Of a DNA stretch of 8,531 nt, positions 1 to 6,014 are shown one piece after another. A model generated the notes under the pieces. It was given only the letters and a program-made list of their open reading frames with translations, ran no database searches and was not told where the DNA came from. How positions within the stretch are numbered: position 1 is the stretch's first letter; the number at the start of each line of letters is the position of its first letter. Origin of the DNA: CAZLKN01 sp964560135 (GTDB taxonomy: Bacteria; Actinomycetota; JAICYB01); assembly GCA_964560135.1 (NCBI GenBank), contig CAZLKN010000093.1, forward strand, positions 1 to 8,531, given 5' to 3'. A program made the position numbers and the translations under genes.

Positions 1-500
1 CCCGCCGAGCACACGACCCTGAGCTCGAATCCCTCGTGGTGCACCCCGACGACCTCGAGCTCGTGGATCCGCACCCGCCGGGCCTTCAGGGCCACGTCCT
101 CGCCGCGGGCCGCCCGGCGGTACGAGCGCTCACCGCCGACCTTGATCGCGGAGACCGCCGGGGGGATCTGGTCGATCTCACCGACGAAGGCCGCTGCGGC
201 CTCGTGGATCGCGGCCTCGTTGGTGTCCACCGGACGGGTGTCCACGACCTCTCCGTCGGCATCGAGGGTGGTGGTCGTGATCCCCAGGCGCGCCCGGGTC
301 TCGTAGGTCTTCGGGAGGTCCTGGACGTAGCGCAGCAGCCGCGTCGCCGGACCCACGGCGACGACCACCAGACCCGACGCCGGGGGGTCGAGGGTGCCCG
401 CATGCCCCACACGGCGGATCTTCACCGCCCGCCGGACCACGTCCACCATGTCGTGGGAGGTGGGTCCCGGGGGCTTGTCGATCAGGATGAAACCGGTCAC
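1..500 (-). CDS. truB: tRNA pseudouridine-55 synthase TruB (N-terminal part, cut by window edge)
   Basis: TruB isomerises uridine 55 in the T-loop of tRNAs to pseudouridine and helps tRNA fold. My translation of the minus strand from 500 gives 166 residues before the window ends. It opens MTGFILIDKPPGPTSHDMV, the usual TruB start. The catalytic motif GHAGTLDPPASG lies at residues 32-43, with the nucleophile Asp at 38, followed by a K-T-Y segment near residue 67 that carries the conserved active-site Tyr. The last visible residues, CSAG, are where the family normally continues into a T-Y-I/V-R motif, so most of the C-terminal half is outside the window. The start is GTG at 500-498. It overlaps the upstream nrnA stop as GTGA, which suggests translational coupling. 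The motif reads Pro-Pro where many family members have Pro-Phe or Pro-Leu, a minor change. Family assignment is secure. Confidence 0.95.
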   Translation of the reverse strand, partial: MTGFILIDKPPGPTSHDMVDVVRRAVKIRRVGHAGTLDPPASGLVVVAVGPATRLLRYVQDLPKTYETRARLGITTTTLDADGEVVDTRPVDTNEAAIHEAAAAFVGEIDQIPPAVSAIKVGGERSYRRAARGEDVALKARRVRIHELEVVGVHHEGFELRVVCSA

Positions 501-1855
501 GGGCCTGCGTCCACGACGCCTTCGCGCAGGATCCGGTGCACCGCCTCGATCGTCTCCTCCAGGCCGAGGGTGGAGGTGAAGCCCGCGGCGAGCCGGTGTC
601 CCCCACCGTCGAAATGCCGGGCGACGAGACTCACGTCGGTGTCGCCCTTGGAGCGCAGCGATCCCTTCCAGTTCCCGTCCTCGAGCTCCTTGAGGACGGC
701 GGCCGCGTCCGCACCACGGGTGGAGCGGAGCACGTTGATGATCTCCTCGGTCTCGTCGAGCGTGACCCCGGCCTCCTTCAGGTCCTCCTGGGTCATGTAC
801 GACACGACCAGCGGCGGATCCTCGAGGAACTGGCAGCGCTCCAGCACCCGCCCGAGGATCTTCAGGTAGCCGTAGGGCAGGGACTCGAAGAGCGCCTGCG
901 AGATCTCGTCCACGGCGACGCCGTGCTCGATCAGGTAGGCGGCCACCACGTGCGTCCCCGGCGTCACGCTGGCGTAGGAGAACCTCCCGGCGTCGGTCAC
1001 GAGCCCCGTGTACAGGCACGTGGCGATCTCCGGTGTGATCTCGGCGTCGAGACGGAGCAGCAGGCGCAGGACGATCTCGGCGGACGACGCCGCCCGGTCG
1101 TCCACGACGTCCACCGTCCCGAACCGGGTGTTGGACACGTGATGGTCGACATTCACGATCGCGTCCGCCGCCTCGACCTTGTCCTGCAGCTCGCCCAGGC
1201 GGTCGGCGCTGGCGCAGTCCACCGCGAGCACGACGCCGGCGACCTCGAAGGCGTCGGGCGGGACCAGCAGCTCCTGGCCCGGCAGGAACGCGTACTGGGC
1301 GGGAAACTCGATCCCCTCCGGCCAGCTCGCCACGACCCGCACGCCGCGCGCGTCGAGGGTCAGCGCCGCCGCGAGGAGCGATCCGAGCGCGTCGCCGTCC
1401 GGGCCGATGTGGCAGACGATCGCCACCTCTTCGGCCTCCCTCAAGACCTGGGCCGCCGCCTCGAGGACGTCGTCGAGCTCGCGGCCGACCGGCGGGAGCA
1501 CGGTCGTCGGCTCCTTGCGCCGGTGGATCTCGCCGAGCAGCTCGTCGACGCGGGCTCCCTGCTCGGGGGCCTCGTCGAAATGGAAGTGGAGCTCGGGGAT
1601 GGTCTTCAGCCTGACCCGGCGAGCGGTCTCGGACCGCAGGAACGGCGAGGCACTCTCCAGCCCTTTGCGTGTCGACTCGCGCGCCTCCTCGTCGCCCAGC
1701 ACCGTGTAGTACACGTGGGCCTTCGACAGGTCGGGTGTGACGTGCACCGCGGTGATGGTCACGAAGCCGACGCGGGGGTCCTTCACCTGACGCTGGATCA
1801 GCTCGCTGATCACCTCTCGCATGGACTCGCCGACCCGTTGCGTTCGCCGTGTCAT
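497..1855 (-). CDS. rbfA-nrnA: RbfA-NrnA in-frame fusion: 30S ribosome-binding factor A joined to DHH/DHHA1 nanoRNase / pAp phosphatase
   Basis: This is one uninterrupted frame of 452 codons. Residues 1-115 are RbfA, a KH-like 30S maturation factor that binds near helix 1 of 16S rRNA. Recognisable parts are the start MTRRTQRVGESM, the DPRVGFVTITAV strand, TPDLSKAHVYY, and the IPELHFHFDEAPEQ C-terminal signature. Residues from about 125 to 452 are a full NrnA-type protein that degrades 2-5 nt RNAs and dephosphorylates pAp. Its metal and catalytic motifs are CHIGPDGDALGS (148-159), AVDCASADRLG (211-221), NVDHHVSN (235-242), VTDAGRFSY (286-294) and the DHHA1 substrate motif GGGHRLAAG (417-425). 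The ATG at 1855 lies 1 nt after the ylxP stop, with GGAGG at 1866-1862 (6 nt spacing). The stop TGA overlaps the truB GTG. In most genomes these are two genes. Here no stop separates them, but an internal GTG at codon 119 with a strong Shine-Dalgarno could also yield a free 334-aa NrnA. Domain calls are secure; whether the product is one polypeptide is inferred. Confidence 0.9.
   Translation of the reverse strand: MTRRTQRVGESMREVISELIQRQVKDPRVGFVTITAVHVTPDLSKAHVYYTVLGDEEARESTRKGLESASPFLRSETARRVRLKTIPELHFHFDEAPEQGARVDELLGEIHRRKEPTTVLPPVGRELDDVLEAAAQVLREAEEVAIVCHIGPDGDALGSLLAAALTLDARGVRVVASWPEGIEFPAQYAFLPGQELLVPPDAFEVAGVVLAVDCASADRLGELQDKVEAADAIVNVDHHVSNTRFGTVDVVDDRAASSAEIVLRLLLRLDAEITPEIATCLYTGLVTDAGRFSYASVTPGTHVVAAYLIEHGVAVDEISQALFESLPYGYLKILGRVLERCQFLEDPPLVVSYMTQEDLKEAGVTLDETEEIINVLRSTRGADAAAVLKELEDGNWKGSLRSKGDTDVSLVARHFDGGGHRLAAGFTSTLGLEETIEAVHRILREGVVDAGP
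1499..1516 (-). promoter_or_regulatory. Internal Shine-Dalgarno and GTG start inside the rbfA-nrnA frame
   Basis: On the minus strand AAGGAG (1516-1511) lies 9 nt upstream of an in-frame GTG (1501-1499, codon 119). The AAG-GAG bases are also the codons for Lys114-Glu115 at the end of the RbfA part. Starting here gives MLPPVGRELDDVL followed by the whole DHH/DHHA1 protein, 334 aa, which is the usual NrnA length. The RbfA part before it, 118 aa, is also of normal RbfA length. This supports a site where NrnA can be started independently. Whether it is used, or is a relic of when the genes were separate, cannot be told from sequence. Confidence 0.55.
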
Positions 1856-1856
1856 C

Positions 1857-2150
1857 TCAGTCCTCCGCGCCGAGCACGTCCGCCTGCCAGTCGAGGATCT
1901 CGAACCGGTCGTCGCGGCTCACCCAGCGTTCGATCTCGTCGAGCATCTGTTGTGCGTGGGAAGGGGATCCGGAAACACATGCCACGCCGAGGGAGCTTCG
2001 CTGCCAGAGCTCCTGATGGTCCACCTCCGCCACGGCCACGTTGAACTTGGCCCGCAGACCGCCGATGAGCCCTTTGACGACGTGGCGCTTCGACTTGAGC
2101 GAGCCGGAGGCGCCGATGTGGATCTCCAGGCGGCCGACCCCGACGAACAC
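1857..2150 (-). CDS. ylxP: YlxP-like DUF503 protein
   Basis: This small protein of 97 aa belongs to the DUF503/YlxP family, commonly encoded between infB and rbfA in Gram-positive bacteria. Its exact role is not established; its position implies a part in translation initiation or 30S assembly. The sequence begins MFVGVGRLEIHIGASGSLKS, where the short beta strand followed by SLKSKR is the family hallmark. It continues with FNVAVAEVDHQELWQRSSLGVACVS and a C-terminal helix (SPSHAQQMLDEIERWV), as in other members. The start is GTG at 2150, 10 nt after the infB stop, with only a weak AGGT overlapping that stop, so initiation probably depends on coupling to infB. The stop TGA at 1859-1857 is 1 nt from the rbfA ATG. 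Family is confident, function is not. Confidence 0.9.
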   Translation of the reverse strand: MFVGVGRLEIHIGASGSLKSKRHVVKGLIGGLRAKFNVAVAEVDHQELWQRSSLGVACVSGSPSHAQQMLDEIERWVSRDDRFEILDWQADVLGAED

Positions 2151-2160
2151 CAGTGCCGAC

Positions 2161-3910
2161 CTACACCCGGGATATCTCTTGGATCTCGAACGCCTCGATC
2201 ACGTCGCCGATCTTGATGTCCGTGTAGTTCTCCAGCCCGATACCGCACTCGTATCCGGTCTGGACGGTGCGTACATCCTCCTTGAAGCGGCGAAGCGAAC
2301 CGACCCGGCCTTCGTACACGACCGTGCCCTCTCGGATGAGGCGCGCTTGCGCGTTCCGGACGATCTCGCCGTGGGTGATGTAGGACCCGGCCACCACCCC
2401 GCGCGGGATCTTGAAGACCTCCCGCACCTCCGCGGCCCCCAAGACCCGTTCCCGGTATTCCGGGCCCAGCAATCCCTTTAGGGCGCGCTCGATCTCCTCG
2501 ATCAGCTCGTAGATCACGCGGTAGGTCCGGATGTCGACGCCTTCGCGCTCAGCCGACTGCCGGGCGTTGGCCCCGGGCCGCACGTTGAAGCCGACGATCA
2601 CCGCACCGGACGCCTTGGCGAGCGTGACGTCGCTCTCCGTGACGGCCCCGACCGCCCGGTGGATGACGTTCACCTGCACGTCCCCGACGTCGAGCTTGTG
2701 GAGGCTGTCGGCGACCGCCTCCAGGGAGCCCTGCACGTCGGCCTTCAGGATCAGGGTCAGCTCCTGGGTCTCGGCGAGGAGCTCGTCGAGGGTGACCGTC
2801 GGACGCTCCAGCACCATCTCGGCGTGCCGCCGGGCGGCGTCGCGCTCCTGCGCGATCTGCCGCGCCTTGCGTTCGTCGCCGGCCACGTGGGCCTCATCGC
2901 CGGCCTCGGGAACCGCGCTCCACCCGAGCACGAGCACGGGCCGCGAGGGATCGGCTTCCTCCACCGACTCGTTGTGCTCGTCGAGCATCGCTCGCACCTT
3001 GCCCCACGCGGTACCGGCGACGATCGCCTCGCCGACCCGCAGGCGGCCGTGCTGCACGAGGACGGTCGCCACGGGCCCCCGGCCCTTGTCCAGATGCGCC
3101 TCGAGGACGACCCCCCGGGCGACGCTGTCGCGTACCGCCTTCAGGTCGAGGTCCTCGGCCACGAGCACGACGCCGGTCAGCAGATCGTCGAGGTTCTCTC
3201 CGGTCTTCGCGGACATGTCCACGAAGAGCGTGTCGCCGCCCCACTCCTGCGGCTGCAGGCCGTGCTCCGACAGCTCCGTGCGGACCCTGGTGGGATCGGA
3301 TTCGGGCTTGTCGATCTTGTTGACCGCCACGATCACGGGCACCCCGGCGGCTTTCGCGTGGTCCAGTGCCTCGATCGTCTGCGGCTTGACCCCGTCGTCG
3401 GCGGCCACCACGAGGATCGCGACGTCGGTCACCTGCGCCCCCCGGGCCCGCATCGCGGTGAATGCCTCGTGACCCGGGGTGTCGAGGAAGGTGATCCGCT
3501 GTCCGTCCTTCGTGACCTGGTAGGCGCCGATGTGCTGGGTGATTCCGCCGTGCTCCCCGGCCACGACGTCGGCCTGGCGGATCCGGTCGAGGACGGTCGT
3601 CTTCCCGTGGTCCACGTGTCCCATCACCGTGACCACCGGCGGGCGGGACTCGAGCTGCTCGGGCGCGACGCCGTCGGCTTCGGCGGCGGCCTCGATGCGC
3701 TCCTCCACCTCGGGGTCCACGACGTCGACCCGCACGCCGAGGTCATCGGCCACGACGAGGACCTCCTCGTCGGTCATCGACTGGGTGATGGTCTTCATCG
3801 ATCCGTGCCGCATGAGGTTCTTGATGACCTCGGGGGCCGGACGGTCGACCTTCTCCGCGAACTCCTTCACCGTGACCCCGTGGTGGACGACCACCATGGC
3901 CCCGGCTGCG
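2161..3910 (-). CDS. infB: Translation initiation factor IF-2 (N-terminus lost in scaffold gap)
   Basis: IF-2 is the GTPase that brings initiator fMet-tRNA to the 30S subunit and promotes 50S joining. The visible 582 residues start just before an IF2_N domain (GVTVKEFAEKVDRPAPEVIK, visible residues 11-30). The GTPase follows with all five motifs: GHVDHGKT (97-104), GGIT (121-124), DTPG (143-146), NKID (197-200) and SAK (233-235). Domain II, the IF-2 specific domain III (LILKADVQGSLEAV, from about 386) and the C-terminal fMet-tRNA binding domain (from about 490, ending QEISRV) follow without a break. The real start and the usually long, low-complexity actinobacterial N-terminal extension lie in the gap, so the full length is unknown. 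An open frame continuing across the N run towards nusA is an artefact, because that sequence is unknown. The stop TAG is 10 nt before ylxP. Confidence 0.97.
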
Positions 3911-4010
3911 NNNNNNNNNNNNNNNNNNNNNNNNNNNNNNNNNNNNNNNNNNNNNNNNNNNNNNNNNNNNNNNNNNNNNNNNNNNNNNNNNNNNNNNNNN
4001 NNNNNNNNNN
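3911..4010. other. Scaffold gap (100 N) between nusA and infB
   Basis: Exactly 100 N is a conventional placeholder for a gap of unknown size. By comparison with other actinobacterial operons it should contain the last few nusA codons and stop, probably ylxR (a DUF448 RNA-binding protein), and the infB start with its N-terminal extension. The last two points are inferred from synteny, not seen. That extension is often repetitive and very GC-rich, which would explain an assembly break here. Confidence 0.95.
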
Positions 4011-5104
4011 ACCTCGTCGCCGCCGCGGGTACCCCGGCGCCGCGACTCGGGCCCGGTGGGCTCGAACACGCCCCGCTCGGCTTCAGCCTGGGCGACCCCG
4101 GCCGCGTACTGGCTCTCGGACTTGATGTCGATCCGCCATCCGGTGAGCCGCGCGGCCAGACGGGCGTTCTGCCCCTCCTTGCCGATCGACAGCGACAACT
4201 GATGGTCGGGGACCACCACGACGGCGGTCTTCTCCTCCTCGTCCACCACGACCTCGCGGACCCGCGCCGGGGACAACGCCTCGGCGACGAACGCCCCGGG
4301 GTCTTCCGACCAGGGGACGACGTCGATCTTCTCGCCCCGCAGCTCGTTGACCACGGACCGGACACGGGACCCCTTCGGGCCGACGCACGCACCCACGGGA
4401 TCGATGTTCACGTCCTTGGACGAGACCGCGATCTTCGAGCGGTGCCCCGCCTCGCGCGCGATGGCCCGGACCTCGACGAGCCCGTCCTGGATCTCGGGGA
4501 CCTCCTGCTCGAAGAGCTTGCGGACCAGACCCGGATGGGTGCGGGAGACCACGATCGTGGGTCCCTTCACCGACCTGCGGACCTCGATGATGTACGCACG
4601 GACGCGGTCGCCGACCTCGTAGCGCTCGCGGGGAACCTGCTCCCCCTGGGGCATCAGCGCCTCCGCCTTGCCCAGCGACAAGATCATGTACCGCGGGTCG
4701 TGCTGCTCCACGATGCCCGTGACGATGTCGCCCTCACGGCTCTCGTACTCCTCGAAGGTCATCTCGCGCTCGGCCTCACGCAGGCGCTGGTGGATCACCT
4801 GCTTGGCCGTCTGGGCCGCGATCCGGCCGAGCTCCGGGGGCGTCTCCACGAAGGTTTCGGAGAGCACCTCCTCGGTCTCCTCGTCGATCTCCTGCTCGAA
4901 CACACGGATCTCGCCCGTCTCGCGATCGATCTCGATGCGCGCGTTCTGCGCGGTGACCCCTGGCGTCTTCGGGTAGGCCGCACCGAGGGCGTCCTCGAGC
5001 GCCTTGAAGAGGGTCTCGGCGGGCATGCCACGATCCCGCTCGAGCGTCGCCAGTGCGTCGATCAACTCGAGGTTGCGGTTCTGGTCCTTCCTCTTGCGCG
5101 CCAT
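4011..5104 (-). CDS. nusA: Transcription termination/antitermination protein NusA (C-terminal end in gap)
   Basis: NusA binds RNA polymerase near the RNA exit channel, enhances pausing and intrinsic termination, and takes part in rRNA antitermination. The 364 visible residues show the order expected of NusA. The N-terminal RNAP-binding domain covers about 10-125, with the acidic segment EQEIDEETEEVLSETFVETP. An S1 domain lies at about 125-190 (GDIVTGIVEQHDPRYMILSL). KH1 contains GACVGPKGSRVRSVVNELRGEKIDVV (starting at 238) and KH2 contains LSLSIGKEGQNARLAARL (303-320), followed by TGWRIDIKSE. No acidic E. coli-type C-terminal repeats appear, as is normal for actinobacteria, where the protein is about 350 aa. 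The visible frame already passes that length and reaches a basic, glycine-rich tail (RRRGTRGG), so only a short end should be missing. ATG at 5104 lies 4 nt after the rimP stop with a weak Shine-Dalgarno, suggesting coupling. Confidence 0.96.
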
Positions 5105-5108
5105 CGTC

Positions 5109-5618
5109 TCAAACCCCCGGAACGGTCAGTCTCGCCTGCGAGATCTCCACGAAGGCCACACGGACGCTGTCCCCCTCGCCGCGCTGCACCTCCACCGACT
5201 CCTCCTCCACATCCCCGATGGTGCCCTCCAGGGGCGCCCGACCATCCTTGAAGGTGATGCGCACCGGCCGGCCCGGGCAGATCCTGAACTGCTCGGCCCC
5301 CCGCAGACGCCGTTCGGCCCCCGGCGAGGTGACCTCGAGGATGTACCGCTCCTCTCCGGGGACGGCGTCCACCTCGTCGATCTCCCGGGACAGCGCCTCG
5401 GCGAAGACCCGGATGCCCTCGGCGTCGATCCCGTCGATCCGGTCGATGGCCACCCGCAGGTACTCCTGTCCGGCCTCCCGAACGAACGCCAGATCCCAGA
5501 GGACGACCCGATGCTCGTCGGCCAGTCGTTCGGCGATGGGGCGTACGGCGCCCAGCACCGTGCCGGCCCTGCGGCGGACGCGAGCCCGGCGGGACGACTG
5601 GTTGCCGGTTCTCGTCAT
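5109..5618 (-). CDS. rimP: Ribosome maturation factor RimP
   Basis: RimP binds pre-30S particles and assists early assembly around the central pseudoknot. The 169-aa product has the N-terminal RimP domain (about 20-105, with LRVAIDRIDGIDAEGIRVF at 54-72 and the family signature YILEVTSPGAERRL at 92-105) and a small C-terminal SH3-like barrel (PVRITFKDGRAPLEGTIGDV onward). The start is ATG at 5618: AGAGGT ends 6 nt upstream, and the protein length is then normal. An ATG further upstream at 5672 would need translation through the terminator-like hairpin at 5637-5664 and adds an atypical leader, so I do not use it. It is the first gene of the visible operon and the usual partner upstream of nusA. 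The first residues, rich in Arg, are a small lineage-specific extension. Confidence 0.95.
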   Translation of the reverse strand: MTRTGNQSSRRARVRRRAGTVLGAVRPIAERLADEHRVVLWDLAFVREAGQEYLRVAIDRIDGIDAEGIRVFAEALSREIDEVDAVPGEERYILEVTSPGAERRLRGAEQFRICPGRPVRITFKDGRAPLEGTIGDVEEESVEVQRGEGDSVRVAFVEISQARLTVPGV

Positions 5619-5636
5619 CGCCCCACCTCTCGCTCC

Positions 5637-5664
5637 AAAAAAGAAGTGGGCACCACGCCCACTC
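5637..5664 (-). terminator. Intrinsic terminator-like hairpin in front of rimP (possible attenuator)
   Basis: Read on the minus strand, GAGTGGGC, loop GTGGT, GCCCACTT forms an 8-pair stem (one G-U), followed by CTTTTTT; the U-rich run starts inside the stem. That is a textbook intrinsic terminator in a very GC-rich genome where T-runs are rare. It ends 18 nt before the rimP start, on the same strand. It either ends an upstream gene hidden in the gap, or acts as an attenuator within the operon leader. The second would match the E. coli metY-rimP-nusA-infB operon, whose leader contains terminators and is controlled by NusA. Confidence 0.75.
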
Positions 5665-5674
5665 GGACACACAG

Positions 5675-5680
5675 ACTATC
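5675..5680 (-). promoter_or_regulatory. Weak candidate -10 box for the rimP operon
   Basis: Minus-strand GATAGT resembles a -10 element. Transcription would begin close to 5668, just before the terminator-like hairpin, leaving that hairpin in the leader. With 17-nt spacing the -35 would span 5698-5703, partly inside the N gap, and the visible part (GTCG) is not a good match. The call is tentative. Confidence 0.25.
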
Positions 5681-5697
5681 GCGCCGACCGGCGGCGC
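5681..5697. repeat. Perfect 6-bp inverted repeat upstream of rimP
   Basis: GCGCCG-ACCGG-CGGCGC is a perfect inverted repeat immediately next to the candidate -10 GATAGT. It occupies exactly the stretch where the spacer between -35 and -10 would be, so it could be an operator or an RNA hairpin of a transcript coming from the gap. Such GC-only repeats also arise by chance in sequence of this composition. Confidence 0.35.
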
Positions 5698-5701
5698 CGA
5701 C

Positions 5702-5801
5702 NNNNNNNNNNNNNNNNNNNNNNNNNNNNNNNNNNNNNNNNNNNNNNNNNNNNNNNNNNNNNNNNNNNNNNNNNNNNNNNNNNNNNNNNNNNNNNNNNNN
5801 N
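5702..5801. other. Scaffold gap (100 N) between rimP leader and tRNA-Thr
   Basis: A second placeholder run of exactly 100 N, of unknown real length. It hides the rest of the rimP promoter region and the -35 of the tRNA promoter. No gene spans it, so unlike the other gap the join has no support from synteny within the window. Confidence 0.95.
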
Positions 5802-5807
5802 CTGCTG

Positions 5808-5813
5808 TACACT
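5808..5813 (+). promoter_or_regulatory. -10 box of the tRNA-Thr promoter
   Basis: TACACT ends 15 nt before the mature 5' end of the tRNA, giving a leader of roughly 8 nt, typical for a bacterial tRNA promoter. The matching -35 falls in the N gap and cannot be seen. No clear separate promoter was found between the tRNA and the integrase, so this one may also drive the integrase. Confidence 0.5.
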
Positions 5814-5828
5814 GCTGGACGCATCAGC

Positions 5829-5900
5829 GCTGGCGTAGCTCAGTGGTAGAGCACCTCCATGGTAAGGAGGGGGTCCGGGGTTCAAGTCCCCGCGCCAGCT
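5829..5900 (+). tRNA. tRNA-Thr (anticodon GGU)
   Basis: A 72-nt cloverleaf folds without mismatch. The acceptor stem is GCTGGCG/CGCCAGC and the D-arm is GCTC-AGTGGTA-GAGC. The anticodon arm is CCTCC-ATGGTAA-GGAGG with anticodon GGT at 5861-5863. The variable loop is GGGTC, and the T-arm is CGGGG-TTCAAGT-CCCCG. Anticodon GGU reads ACC and ACU. The G1-C72 and C2-G71 pairs agree with known threonyl-tRNA synthetase identity elements. The discriminator is U and no CCA is encoded, as usual in actinobacteria. The gene points towards the integrase, so its 3' end is the likely integration target. Confidence 0.97.
5876..5900 (+). other. Probable attachment site (attL/attB core) in the tRNA-Thr 3' end
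   Basis: Tyrosine recombinases encoded beside a tRNA gene usually recombine at its anticodon or T-arm to 3' end and restore the gene by carrying an identical 3' segment. The T-arm and 3' acceptor strand here, followed 114 nt later by an integrase gene pointing away, fit that arrangement. The exact core is not determinable because the second copy (attR) is not in the window. Confidence 0.45.
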
Positions 5901-5937
5901 CTAGAATCCTTCCAGGTCACGTCGCATTTTCTTGTCA

Positions 5938-6012
5938 CTACCTCCCGCTACCTTGGGTCCAGTTGGGACCACTCTGGGGCCAACAACCGGCCCCAGCACC
6001 GGAGGGAGGTAG
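5938..6012 (+). promoter_or_regulatory. Folded integrase leader: long-range stem covering the Shine-Dalgarno, with two nested hairpins
   Basis: CTACCTCCC (5938-5946) is the perfect reverse complement of GGGAGGTAG (6004-6012). The second arm contains most of the integrase Shine-Dalgarno (GGAGGGAGG, 6001-6009, ending 5 nt before the ATG). Inside the 57-nt loop sit two perfect hairpins: GGTCC-AGTTG-GGACC (5956-5970) and CTGGGGCC-AACAACC-GGCCCCAG (5974-5996). Together they make a three-way junction that would hide the ribosome-binding site in the mRNA. There is no U-tract, so it is not a terminator. At the DNA level the same repeats could instead be integrase arm-binding sites. Pairings are seen; the role is inferred. 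Confidence 0.5.
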
Positions 6013-6014
6013 AC

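Noticed and set aside
536..2044. Long plus-strand open frames opposite rbfA-nrnA, and similarly opposite infB and nusA
   Set aside because: They lie antisense to conserved genes whose motifs are all intact on the minus strand. Their compositions are biased, and some cross the N runs.
3743..4392. Apparent nusA-infB fusion reading across the N run
   Set aside because: The frame across 100 N is undefined because the gap length is a placeholder; the two genes are separate in known genomes.
5619..5672. An earlier RimP start adding 18 residues
   Set aside because: The extra stretch covers the terminator-like hairpin and its T-run; the ATG at 5618 has a good Shine-Dalgarno and gives normal length.
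5825..5832. CAGCGCTG palindrome overlapping the tRNA 5' end
   Set aside because: Half of it is the tRNA acceptor sequence itself, and an 8-bp palindrome is expected by chance at this GC content.
5859..6014. An extended integrase start inside the tRNA gene, adding 52 residues
   Set aside because: It would begin in the tRNA anticodon loop and has no family-like sequence. The ATG at 6015 has a strong Shine-Dalgarno and gives a normal N-terminus.
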